Positions 43,641 to 50,984 of a stretch of DNA of 64,000 nt are shown piece after piece. The DNA is from Bacteroidota bacterium (GTDB lineage Bacteria > Bacteroidota > Bacteroidia > 2-12-FULL-35-15), in NCBI GenBank assembly GCA_947479085.1, contig CANJYB010000005.1, forward strand, positions 1 through 64,000. The letters are read 5' to 3'. Below the pieces are notes generated by a model that worked only from the letters and a program-made list of their open reading frames with translations, had not been told where the DNA came from and searched no databases. How positions within the stretch are numbered: the stretch's first letter is position 1; every line of letters starts with the position of its first letter. The position numbers and the translations under genes are program-made.

Positions 43641-44870
43641 ATGTTCGATTTCGTAAAAACAAATATTACCCAAAACATAAAAAGTGAGTTACTGAATAAC
43701 TCTCTCCTATCATTTGTTAGAACTTCAGATAGTGAGGGAGTAGTTTTAAAAGAGATTGCGGAATATAAAAACTTCAAATTTATCATTGGAGAAAGGTTTG
43801 TTAATGTGAATGGCAGTTTACATAAGTACTACAACAATGGACAACATAATTACAACAACTTTACAATTCTTAATTTGGTTGAGGTGTTATCAGACCTCTC
43901 AATTAAATTCGATATTAACCCCCTTTTATCCACTTTGCACAATTTAGAGTTTGGGGTTAATGTAATACTCCCCTTTGATGTAAATATGTTTTTAAACTCA
44001 ATTTTATCGTATAAGGGTAAAGAGTATGAAAAAGAAACATATAACGGGAAAGGTTATTTGTTGAGATTTCCTTTTGATAACTACCATTTGAAAATTTATA
44101 ATAAAAGTTTTCAATACGAATTAACTTCAAATGTATTGAGGTTTGAGATTAAGGTAAAAAAGATGGAATATTTTAAACGCAACAATATAGAACTTTCTAC
44201 TTTGTCCGACCTACTTAAAAACACTATTTACAATGATTTAAAAAACCTTTTGTTAGAGGCGTTTAATGAGTTATTGATATATGACAACACAATAAAATTA
44301 AAAGGTTTACCAGCTAAAGAAAAACAACTTTTAAAAGATGGGAGTAACCCAAAATATTGGATTGAATTAAGAGAGAAAGACAAAAATAAATTTAAGTACA
44401 AAAGAAAGGAGTTTAGAAAATTGGTTATAGAGTATGGAGACCAGGATTTACAGAAAACAGTTTATAAATTAATAGAAGACAAGTGCAACGAATTAACAAA
44501 CCCAAACGATAAAACCGACAAAATAATTTTTGAGTATCTCTCTCAATTTACAGATAGAAAATTACCCGAATTAACCACTTTTGGAAGTGCAACCAACAAC
44601 AAAGAATTTACCCGAATTAACAGTTCAAATAAAGGGTTAATATCGGTACAATCTGAAAGGGTTTGTTTAACGTGTGGAAGGGATATTTCAAACCAAAAGA
44701 AAGGGAGTTTTTTTTGTTCTGAAAAGTTGTACGGTAAAGAAGTAAAACAATGTAGAAATATAAACAGCAACCCACGAAACAATTATTTAAGAAAAGAGAT
44801 AAAATTATACGGTGCTGGTATTGGTTTATTGTTTGACGTAAACGAATTAAGAGTTCAAATTAATTATTGA
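43641..44870 (+). CDS. Putative replication initiator with C-terminal zinc ribbon, 409 aa
   Basis: The pattern NLEFGVNVILPFDVNMFLNSIL, then RFPFDNYHLKIYNKSFQYELTSNVLRFEIKVKKMEYFKR resembles replication-initiation proteins of small Bacteroidota elements and single-stranded phages. A C-terminal zinc ribbon uses C342, C345, C359 and C371 (CLTCGRDIS, then FFCSEK, then VKQCRN). I see no clear HUH motif, so the rolling-circle assignment is tentative. The middle region is basic (KDKNKFKYKRKEFRKLV), consistent with DNA binding. It could also be an accessory DNA-binding protein. It appears intact. Confidence 0.5.
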   Translation: MFDFVKTNITQNIKSELLNNSLLSFVRTSDSEGVVLKEIAEYKNFKFIIGERFVNVNGSLHKYYNNGQHNYNNFTILNLVEVLSDLSIKFDINPLLSTLHNLEFGVNVILPFDVNMFLNSILSYKGKEYEKETYNGKGYLLRFPFDNYHLKIYNKSFQYELTSNVLRFEIKVKKMEYFKRNNIELSTLSDLLKNTIYNDLKNLLLEAFNELLIYDNTIKLKGLPAKEKQLLKDGSNPKYWIELREKDKNKFKYKRKEFRKLVIEYGDQDLQKTVYKLIEDKCNELTNPNDKTDKIIFEYLSQFTDRKLPELTTFGSATNNKEFTRINSSNKGLISVQSERVCLTCGRDISNQKKGSFFCSEKLYGKEVKQCRNINSNPRNNYLRKEIKLYGAGIGLLFDVNELRVQINY

Positions 44871-44878
44871 TAATAGCA

Positions 44879-45058
44879 ATGGCAAAGAAACCAACTAAGA
44901 AAACAAGGTTCAATTATATGATGACTGAAACCGAAAGAAACGATTTAAACATACTACAGGAACATAGTAATATTAAACAGGGGAGAGGAGGGACAACCAT
45001 AGGGAGTATATTAAGAAAGTTAGTATCCGATGAGGTGAAACGGATTAAAACGGATTAG
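44879..45058 (+). CDS. Small basic DNA-binding-like protein, 59 aa
   Basis: ATG at 44879 gives MAKKPTKKTRFNYMMTETERNDLNILQEHSNIKQGRGGTTIGS. The in-frame upstream start at 44867 is a TTG and overlaps the previous stop, so 44879 is preferred. The basic head and the MTETERNDLNIL helix recall ribbon-helix-helix or MobC-type accessory proteins. Function not assigned. It immediately follows the replication-like gene. Confidence 0.55.
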   Translation: MAKKPTKKTRFNYMMTETERNDLNILQEHSNIKQGRGGTTIGSILRKLVSDEVKRIKTD

Positions 45059-45163
45059 AACGGATTATAAAAGTATATGTATTTAGTACCATATAAAAGT
45101 ATATGTATTAATGGACGTGAATTAAGGAGGTAAATTATTAATTGATAAATACAATAAAATACA

Positions 45164-45481
45164 ATGGGTTTTAAAAAAGGAACCAGCGGAAACGCAAAGG
45201 GCAAACCGAAAGGAGCGCAAAACAAAATTGACTTAAAGGCAAAGGAAATATTTGTTCATACATTGGAACAACAGCTCCCCAATATAGAACAGGCGTTTAA
45301 AGAAGTTTATAAAAATGACAAGGCAAAGTTTTTAGAGTTATTCTTTAAGTACGCTCAATATATCATACCAAAGAAAATTGAGGTTGAAAACAAAGAGGAG
45401 TTATCAGCACCTAAAATTATTTTAGATTGGACAGGTGCAACTACAGAGGAGTTAAAACAAATAATTGCAAACAGAGAATAA
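45164..45481 (+). CDS. DUF5681-like / small-terminase-like protein, 105 aa
   Basis: N-terminus MGFKKGTSGNAKGKPKGAQNK is typical of the DUF5681 type (a Lys/Gly-rich head seen in small terminase-related proteins), and the rest is a helical domain with TLEQQLPNIEQAFKEVYKND. Such proteins are common in phages and satellites, which hints at a packaging-like or DNA-binding role; no capsid gene is present. It ends WTGATTEELKQIIANRE. Possible partner of the replication-like gene. Confidence 0.6.
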   Translation: MGFKKGTSGNAKGKPKGAQNKIDLKAKEIFVHTLEQQLPNIEQAFKEVYKNDKAKFLELFFKYAQYIIPKKIEVENKEELSAPKIILDWTGATTEELKQIIANRE

Positions 45482-45483
45482 AA

Positions 45484-45570
45484 ATGCAAACAGAAAAGAA
45501 GTTTAAATTAACAAACAGAGTTTTAGTAGGAGTGATTTTAGTACTACTTTTATTAACTTTATATGGATAA
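45484..45570 (+). CDS. Short single-helix membrane ORF, 28 aa
   Basis: ATG at 45484, two bases after the 45481 stop. It encodes MQTEKKFKLTNRVLVGVI followed by LVLLLLTLYG: a short basic head and one membrane helix. A second tiny ORF (MDKDLNILFRDIYQD, 45563-45610) overlaps its end. They may be real small proteins of the element; chance is not excluded. Confidence 0.4.
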   Translation: MQTEKKFKLTNRVLVGVILVLLLLTLYG

Positions 45571-45610
45571 AGATTTAAATATATTGTTTAGGGATATTTA
45601 TCAAGATTAA
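45563..45610 (+). CDS. Tiny ORF overlapping the short membrane ORF, 15 aa
   Basis: ATG at 45563 overlaps the stop of the 45484 ORF by eight bases. The translation is MDKDLNILFRDIYQD. Only position and coupling support it. Confidence 0.2.
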   Translation: MDKDLNILFRDIYQD

Positions 45611-45692
45611 TCTTAAATGATTTAAAAAGAAATGGTCTTATATTTTAATTAACTTTGTTTATTATTAGTTTATTCTTTAAAATTTTTAAAAA

Positions 45693-46070
45693 ATGAAAAA
45701 TCTATATTTTATAATTATCTTCTTTCTATTATTTAGTTGTAAGAAAGAGAATACAACCACACCTCCTGCAACCACAAATAATGTTTCTCATACAGTAGAA
45801 GTAGATAGTCAATTTCCTACAAATGTACAGGTGACAATAAACGGGGTTAATCAAAATATAATTACAGGGGGGGTGCAAACATATAGTTTAGTGACTGGAG
45901 ACATTATTATTATTACAGGCAATGGTCAAGATACTACATTACTTGATGGACAAGGTAATGTTATTGGATACACTCAAGGTCATATTGATTTAACTGTAAA
46001 AAAAGATGGTATAATAGTTTATAGTATGCATTGCGATTGTGATGGATATTATACAATGACAATAAATTAA
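45693..46070 (+). CDS. Small lipoprotein, 125 aa
   Basis: Lipoprotein signal MKNLYFIIIFFLLFSC with lipidated Cys16, then KKENTTTPPATTNN, a threonine-rich linker, and a beta-rich domain (HTVEVDSQFPTNVQVTING, VIGYTQGHIDLTVKKDGIIVYSMHCDCDGYY). Two Cys in HCDCDG may form a bond or bind a metal. The last cargo gene of the element. A TAACTTTG -7-like box is at 45650-45657. Function unknown; a surface or immunity role is possible but not shown. Confidence 0.7.
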   Translation: MKNLYFIIIFFLLFSCKKENTTTPPATTNNVSHTVEVDSQFPTNVQVTINGVNQNIITGGVQTYSLVTGDIIIITGNGQDTTLLDGQGNVIGYTQGHIDLTVKKDGIIVYSMHCDCDGYYTMTIN

Positions 46071-46102
46071 GTTTTGTTAAGTAAATGATAAGTATATTTG
46101 GC

Positions 46103-46166
46103 AACTATTGGCTAACTATTGGCTAACCTTTTACAACTTTTTACAACTTTTTACAATTTATTACAA
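46103..46166. repeat. Phased iteron-like array near the right end of the element
   Basis: AACTATTGGCT occurs twice in tandem (46103-46124), followed by four TTACAA boxes that start at 46131, 46141, 46151 and 46161, exactly 10 bp apart. The first two 10-bp units are identical (TTACAACTTT). This is the spacing of protein sites along one face of the helix. Confidence 0.85.
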
Positions 46167-46275
46167 ACGAACTGAACAAAGATACTTTCAAAACCCCGAA
46201 CCTATTAACCCCCTACCTTAATTTAATTGATGTTACAAAGTTTTAAAACAGGGTTTTTATCATAGCAGAAACCTA

Positions 46276-46301
46276 AAAACCGACACCTAAACGGACACCT
46301 T
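46276..46301. repeat. 26-bp direct repeat, right copy, inside the element
   Basis: Matches 40382-40407 except for one base (ACGG for ACCG). A partial extra unit (ACCTAAAA) precedes it. Confidence 0.85.
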
Positions 46302-46310
46302 TAAAAAAGA

Positions 46311-46347
46311 AACCCTCTGAAACTATTGATTTCAAAGGGTTTTTTTG
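46311..46347 (+). terminator. Terminator at the right end of the element
   Basis: Stem AACCCTCTGAAA / TTTCAAAGGGTT with a 7-base loop and one G-T type mismatch, followed by T6-7. It would end plus-strand transcription from the element before the tRNA gene. Confidence 0.8.
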
Positions 46348-46356
46348 TTTTTGGTG

Positions 46357-46429
46357 TGGTACCCACTGGAATCGAACCAGTGACACAAGGATTTTCAGTC
46401 CTTTGCTCTACCAACTGAGCTAGGGTACC
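46357..46429 (-). tRNA. tRNA-Phe (GAA)
   Basis: On the minus strand the acceptor stem is GGTACCC / GGGTACC, the D-arm contains TAGCTCAGTTGGTAGAGCA, the anticodon loop is CTGAAAA with anticodon GAA, and the T-loop is TTCGATT. Discriminator A, and CCA is not encoded. All stems pair. It is intact, since the integrated element restored the 3' end. A TATATTTG box at 46445-46452 (minus strand) is the likely -7 element, 16 bases before the 5' end. Confidence 0.97.
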
Positions 46430-46444
46430 CCTTTTATTGGGGTG

Positions 46445-46452
46445 CAAATATA
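46445..46452 (-). promoter_or_regulatory. -7 box of the tRNA-Phe promoter
   Basis: CAAATATA on the plus strand reads TATATTTG on the minus strand, matching the Bacteroidota TAnnTTTG consensus, 16 bases upstream of the tRNA. A -33 TTG at the correct distance is not evident. Confidence 0.5.
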
Positions 46453-46532
46453 GAAAAATTATTAAAACGAAGAGGTTTTATCTTTTTTTCTGTAAGAAAT
46501 AGGTTTAATAAAAGCTATAAGCTCTGTTAAAT

Positions 46533-46550
46533 TATCCTAAAATTAGGATA
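46533..46550. promoter_or_regulatory. 18-bp palindrome upstream of the lipoprotein gene
   Basis: TATCCTAA-AA-TTAGGATA, a perfect 8-bp inverted repeat 59 bases before the ATG at 46609. It may be an operator for the lipoprotein gene or for the divergent tRNA promoter. The regulator is unknown. Confidence 0.5.
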
Positions 46551-46608
46551 TAGCCTCGATTATGGATAATTTTGTGTTTAAATAAATGTCAAAATCATAT
46601 TTTCGAAA

Positions 46609-46968
46609 ATGAAAATAATTAAAATTAGCTTTTTTATCAGTTTGTTTTTACTCTCTATCATGGGCTGTAAGGCAAATCCTGTTTTAAATTGCGCAATTAA
46701 CAATGGTTTTGATGTAAAGCAAAGTCCTCTTTGCGATGATGAAACAAATCCTTTAGAAGTAAATAGTACTGAAGTTGCAGAATTTGACACGGAAGAGAAT
46801 GATGAAAATAATTCCTGCTTTTCAGACTTTAATATCTTTTCGTTTTCTAAGTTAAATAATAGCCACCTGCATTTAATTTGTTTAGGCTTTAATGATAGCT
46901 ACAAATATCATTTAAATTTTTCATTTTCCGACTCAGTTCAGAGTTACCTTCAGGTTTTTCGAATATAG
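46609..46968 (+). CDS. Small lipoprotein, 119 aa
   Basis: Signal MKIIKISFFISLFLLSIMGC with lipidated Cys20, then a Cys-containing segment (NCAINNGFDVKQSPLCDDE), an acidic stretch (EFDTEENDENNSCFSDF) and an aromatic C-terminus. It resembles in layout the small secreted protein at 33941: signal, acidic Cys segment, short aromatic end. No family recognised. It is followed by 321 bases that end in a terminator just before the DUF2490 gene. Confidence 0.55.
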   Translation: MKIIKISFFISLFLLSIMGCKANPVLNCAINNGFDVKQSPLCDDETNPLEVNSTEVAEFDTEENDENNSCFSDFNIFSFSKLNNSHLHLICLGFNDSYKYHLNFSFSDSVQSYLQVFRI

Positions 46969-47289
46969 AATTTCTTCGCTTCTGTTTAATAAGCCTGATT
47001 GCTAAGGCTTATATTTCAATCAATTTCATTTTCTATAAGAATAGGTTTTAAAGAACCGGAATGTAAATACCTTTTGCCGAGGTCAAAACATTATATCTAA
47101 TAAATGGAATTTAAAGATTTAATAAAATAAGTAAATGCTGGTAAGAGTAAATAGTAAAAAAGACTAAAAATTTAATATGTATTGGAGTTAACGGGTTGAT
47201 ATTTTTATAGTTTGTAATGTCAACATTGTTAAAACTCCGTAACGTCTCGCACTTCGGTGCGGGGCGTTTTTTTTAATTGTAATTAAAGA
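46969..47289. other. 321-bp region between lipoprotein and DUF2490 genes
   Basis: AT-rich, no ORF of note. Its last part contains the hairpin terminator at 47242-47276. A TATAGTTTG-like box precedes it near 47205. See the terminator entry. Confidence 0.5.
47242..47276 (+). terminator. UUCG-loop terminator 14 bases before a start codon
   Basis: ACGTCTCGCAC-TTCG-GTGCGGGGCGT forms an 11-bp stem (two G-U pairs), followed by T8. The next ATG is at 47290. It can end the upstream transcript, or act as an attenuator of the DUF2490 gene if that gene is read through it. Confidence 0.85.
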
Positions 47290-48003
47290 ATGAAAAAAGT
47301 ATTTGTTTGTTGTTTGTTTTTTTTGTCAATAAGCAGTTTCGTAACCGCTCAATCTCCTGCAGTTAATGATGCTCAGGTTTGGGAAAATATTTACCTGGAA
47401 AAAAATATTACTCCAAAATTAATTGCCCGAATTAATGAGGAGGGGAGAATTACCGAAAACATGAGTAAGCCAAGTTTTATTTATGCGGACGTAGGGTTTA
47501 ACTATAAACTAAATAAACATTTTCATTTTACACTTGCTTATGTGTTGACTGAAAAAGAACAAAAAACGGAAACGTGGAGTACCCGCCATCAAGCTTATGT
47601 TTCCATGACAATAAGGAAGAAGTTCAAAAATTTTGTTTTTGATGATAGGCAGATGTTGCAATGGCAGGTCCAGGATGTTCATTCATCACGAGCAGGTAAA
47701 TATCCGGAGTATTATTTAAGAAATAAATTTACGATTAAATATGAAAAGTACTTTAAATTTCAACCCTACATATCAGAAGAAGTTTACTATTATATGAATC
47801 AACCCAATGTTTACTGGACCTATGATTTTAACCGTGTCCGTTATTTTGCAGGGCTTTATTATAACCCCAATATCATAAATCAATGGGAAATTTATTATTT
47901 GTTTGAAAATAACTTTAACCAGATTTCACCCAGTCGGACCAAGGTAGCTGCCAATCCACAAAATAACTATATTCTCGGTTTGGGTTATTCTCATAGTTTT
48001 TAA
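47290..48003 (+). CDS. DUF2490 family outer-membrane protein, 237 aa
   Basis: Signal peptide (MKKVFVCCLFFLSISSFVTAQ) followed by a twelve-strand-like beta barrel pattern: DAQVWENIYLEKNITPKL, FIYADVGFNYKLNKHFHFTLAYVL, YEKYFKFQPYISEEVYYY, and the C-terminal Phe of GYSHSF. This matches DUF2490. Its partner, by position, may be the TonB receptor that converges from the other strand. Function is unknown in this family. A terminator lies directly upstream. Confidence 0.85.
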   Translation: MKKVFVCCLFFLSISSFVTAQSPAVNDAQVWENIYLEKNITPKLIARINEEGRITENMSKPSFIYADVGFNYKLNKHFHFTLAYVLTEKEQKTETWSTRHQAYVSMTIRKKFKNFVFDDRQMLQWQVQDVHSSRAGKYPEYYLRNKFTIKYEKYFKFQPYISEEVYYYMNQPNVYWTYDFNRVRYFAGLYYNPNIINQWEIYYLFENNFNQISPSRTKVAANPQNNYILGLGYSHSF

Positions 48004-48045
48004 GAGAAAAATGCATGCGATTACCAATTGTAGTATTGAATCTCA

Positions 48046-50547
48046 TTAAGACTTTTTAATATTTAAAGGTATTACGAGTTTAAAACTAATATTTCTGCCC
48101 ATCCTATATATACCACTTCTTCCGCTGCCATTTACAGGGTAATTATCAAAATACTTTAAACGGCTCATGTTTGATTGGTAAGATATATCCGCCAGGTTGG
48201 TTCCCAGAATACTGATGGTAAATAATGTACTGCCTTTTTTGTTCACGATATCAGTCCCAATGCCGGCATCTATTAATGTATATCCGGGAGTTTTTGTTTC
48301 TGTTCCATAAGCAAGGTAAGCCTGATTTTGTGCAGCATAATATTGAATCCCTAATTTTATATAAGTATTGGCAAAGCAAACTATTTTTTTCTTTACATCT
48401 GCTCTCAGTTCAGAATTTGTATGCAGTGGTGGAATAAAAGGAAGGTACTTTGTGCTGTCGGTTATCACTGCACCGTTTCCTCCTTTGTTTACAGCATAAA
48501 TAATGGAAACTGAGTTTTCGAAATGCAGCCAGTCGAGCGGGTGAGGATGAATATCAAAACTGAATTCTCCTCCATACAGTTGTGCAGTAGTTTGACGGAA
48601 TTTATAAACCGGAAATGTATTCCCGTTTTGGTGAAACAAAGAATCGCCACCAAATGTGCTTACCAGTTTTTCGTTATAAATATAATTGTTGATGGTATTT
48701 GCAAATACTTCCAGACTTCCTGAAATATGTTTTTCTTCAAAAAATATTCCTGCATCTTCCTGCAAACTAAACTCGGGTTTAAAATTAGCATCGCCCAATT
48801 GTTCCAATCCTGTGCCCGGATGAACTCCTTTGGCAGCTATTTCAAAAACATTGGGAGCCCTGTAACCTCTCGCCACATTTGCTTTTATACTGATGTTATC
48901 GTTTACATTATAAGTGGCACCTATGCTTCCGCTAAAGCCGGTGAAAGTATGTTTGTAATAATCAAATTGTTTTGCAACAGTTGTATCCGAAGGATTGGAA
49001 GCAGTTATCACATCAAAACCTGTTACAGGGTCAGGTTTTGAAAACATAGAATCGTTTTTAAAAAAACGGGCATCGTATCTTGCACCCAAGGCCACATCCA
49101 ATTTCCCAAACGATTTTTTGAAATGAACAAACGGACCTACATCAAAAGAATGATAATCAGGAACCACAAACTCGGTGCCTTTAGATGCATTATTATCCTG
49201 ATACATTCCATTCACTCCTATGGTTGATTCCACTCCTTTTATTTCGGGCAAATAAAATTTTACATCATACGAGTAAACGTTGAGTATTAAATAAAGCCCT
49301 GCTACATCAGGGTAGGTAGGGTGACTGAATTCTCTCCGGATGCTTTGCTGTGCGGCAAGGTTAAGGGTAAGTTTACTTCTGCCGATAATAAAATTACTTA
49401 CCGAATATACCCTGTAATGCTGAACATGCTGATGAACCAAGCCAATGGTGTATGAATTTAATTCATCATTTGTTACTATTTGTCTCGAGCTGTCGGCATC
49501 GTTTATTTGTTTTGTAAATTTCCTTGTAACTGAATCGCGGCTGCCATCGGGTATTTCCTGGATATTATCATACACACTGAAATTAAGATGCGAGTACCCC
49601 CAGTGACGGTGCAAACCAAGGTGCAGGTTCAAATCGTTTTCGTTGTATTTGGTTCCAAATACTCTTCCATCGTATTTGTTTTCATAATCAGAAGCATTCT
49701 TATGAGAAGCCCTTAGCCCCCAAACAAATCCTTTCTGGTTGCCATCCAAAGCAAAAGAACCGGCCAGCTGTTTATTATTGGTTTGGTAATTTGTTTGAAC
49801 ATTTCCTCTGATAGCACCGACCGGAACTGGATTGGCAGGGAGTAAATTAACCACACCTGCCAATGCATCAGAACCATACATAAGGCTGGCAGGTCCTTTT
49901 ATTACTTCAATATGGTCAACAAGGAACTGATCAATCTCTATTCCGTGTTCATCTCCCCATTGCTGTCCTTCCTGCCTCACCCCATCAAACATGGTGAGTA
50001 CACGGTTATAACCCAATCCCCGGATAAAAGGTTTAGAAACATTAGGACCGGTGGACAAAGTGCTGACACCCGGAACTTTATTTAATGATTCAATAATGTT
50101 AGTGGAAGAATTTTGTGCAAGATATTGTTGATTGATAGCGACCATGGGCACAGGGTTTCTCTTTATCTCAGTAGCTTTAGATGTTCCTGTAATAACCACT
50201 TCATTCATTTCCTTTACGGAAGCTTCCATTGCAAAATCTCGTGTGGTAATGGTTGAAAGATCAATGGTTTCAATAATTGATTTATAACCGATATAACTTA
50301 TCTGTATCAGTATTTTTGTTTGTGGAAGGTTTTCAATTTTATAAGTTCCATTTATATCGGTAACAGTTCCCGATTTTAAATCAGGAACATACAAGGCTAC
50401 TCCTATAAGTGCTTCACCAGTTGTTTTATCAGTTACTTTGCCCGAAAGAGATGTTTTGCCGGGAATGAAATTTATTGCTCTGCAAATGTTTATGTTTTGA
50501 AATAGTAGTCCCATACAGGCAACAACTATTAAGTAATATTTTTTCAT
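48046..50547 (-). CDS. TonB-dependent receptor, 833 aa
   Basis: Signal peptide, then a carboxypeptidase-regulatory-like domain (SLSGKVTDKTTGEALIGVALYVPDLKSGTVTDINGTYKI) and a plug domain (VVITGTSKATEIKRNPVPMVAI, then GPNVSKPFIRGLGYNRVLTMFDGVRQEGQQWGDEHGIE). The barrel follows to a C-terminal FKLVIPLNIKKS. The plug resembles those of receptors for metal ions or metal chelates (GDEHG segment, IEVIKGPASLMYGSDALAGVVN). The 105-residue His/Cys-rich gene just upstream on the same strand points to a metal substrate, likely copper or zinc; that is inference. It imports its ligand using TonB energy. Confidence 0.93.
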   Translation of the reverse strand: MKKYYLIVVACMGLLFQNINICRAINFIPGKTSLSGKVTDKTTGEALIGVALYVPDLKSGTVTDINGTYKIENLPQTKILIQISYIGYKSIIETIDLSTITTRDFAMEASVKEMNEVVITGTSKATEIKRNPVPMVAINQQYLAQNSSTNIIESLNKVPGVSTLSTGPNVSKPFIRGLGYNRVLTMFDGVRQEGQQWGDEHGIEIDQFLVDHIEVIKGPASLMYGSDALAGVVNLLPANPVPVGAIRGNVQTNYQTNNKQLAGSFALDGNQKGFVWGLRASHKNASDYENKYDGRVFGTKYNENDLNLHLGLHRHWGYSHLNFSVYDNIQEIPDGSRDSVTRKFTKQINDADSSRQIVTNDELNSYTIGLVHQHVQHYRVYSVSNFIIGRSKLTLNLAAQQSIRREFSHPTYPDVAGLYLILNVYSYDVKFYLPEIKGVESTIGVNGMYQDNNASKGTEFVVPDYHSFDVGPFVHFKKSFGKLDVALGARYDARFFKNDSMFSKPDPVTGFDVITASNPSDTTVAKQFDYYKHTFTGFSGSIGATYNVNDNISIKANVARGYRAPNVFEIAAKGVHPGTGLEQLGDANFKPEFSLQEDAGIFFEEKHISGSLEVFANTINNYIYNEKLVSTFGGDSLFHQNGNTFPVYKFRQTTAQLYGGEFSFDIHPHPLDWLHFENSVSIIYAVNKGGNGAVITDSTKYLPFIPPLHTNSELRADVKKKIVCFANTYIKLGIQYYAAQNQAYLAYGTETKTPGYTLIDAGIGTDIVNKKGSTLFTISILGTNLADISYQSNMSRLKYFDNYPVNGSGRSGIYRMGRNISFKLVIPLNIKKS

Positions 50548-50645
50548 AATGAATAATGATTGTTAGAAATGAATGAAATTCGGATGAATACTATTCAAGC
50601 ATCCATCTTAAAACACGATTAAATCAATAACTGATTTAATTATAA

Positions 50646-50963
50646 CTAACAAACAATGGGAGGTGCCCGGGCAGGTAATAAATGAAATGAAGAAGAAGTA
50701 AAACTACTTTCTATAAAAGGAAGAAAGGAAAAGTCATTAGCAGAAATAATAAATCCGGAAGATGTTTCAGGAGTGGTAATTGTATTGGTGTTGGTGAAAT
50801 CGCAAACAGAACAATTATGCTCAAGCGAATGGAAATGTTTATCAGTTGCAGAACAATGAATATCGGCTTTATGTTCTAAGGCGTGAATTTCTTTCTCCAC
50901 CATTGGGAAAAGAAACAGGAACAGAAAGAAGAGAGAAAAATATTTTTTAACCTGCGAATTCAT
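50646..50963 (-). CDS. His/Cys-rich exported small protein, 105 aa
   Basis: A short hydrophobic leader (YFSLFFLFLFLFPMVEKEI) is followed by a cluster of metal-binding-type residues: HALEHKADIHCSATDKHFHSLEHNCSVCDF. The C-terminus is LLPARAPPIVC. Small proteins with this layout and the RAPP ending often precede TonB-receptor genes in Bacteroidota and are linked to metals. It is upstream of the TonB receptor in the same direction and probably cotranscribed. Metal binding is a prediction. Confidence 0.65.
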   Translation of the reverse strand: MNSQVKKYFSLFFLFLFLFPMVEKEIHALEHKADIHCSATDKHFHSLEHNCSVCDFTNTNTITTPETSSGFIISANDFSFLPFIESSFTSSSFHLLPARAPPIVC

Positions 50964-50984
50964 TTAATGATAAAAGATAATCTA

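Larger units (their letters stand above)
40254..46356. mobile_element. 6.1-kb integrated element at tRNA-Phe
   Basis: Bounded by the 23-bp att repeat at 40254-40276 and the 3' end of tRNA-Phe at 46357-46379. It encodes integrase, an excisionase-like HTH protein, a possible replication initiator, and short unknown genes, all on the plus strand. Its genes are visibly more A-rich (many AAA and GAA codons) than the flanking efflux and TonB genes. No conjugation, relaxase, capsid or portal gene is recognised, so it is probably a mobilisable or satellite-type element. Confidence 0.82.

Noticed and set aside
40254-46356. Complete prophage or conjugative element
   Set aside because: No capsid, tail, portal, relaxase or T4SS gene is recognisable; only a short DUF5681-like protein hints at phage packaging.
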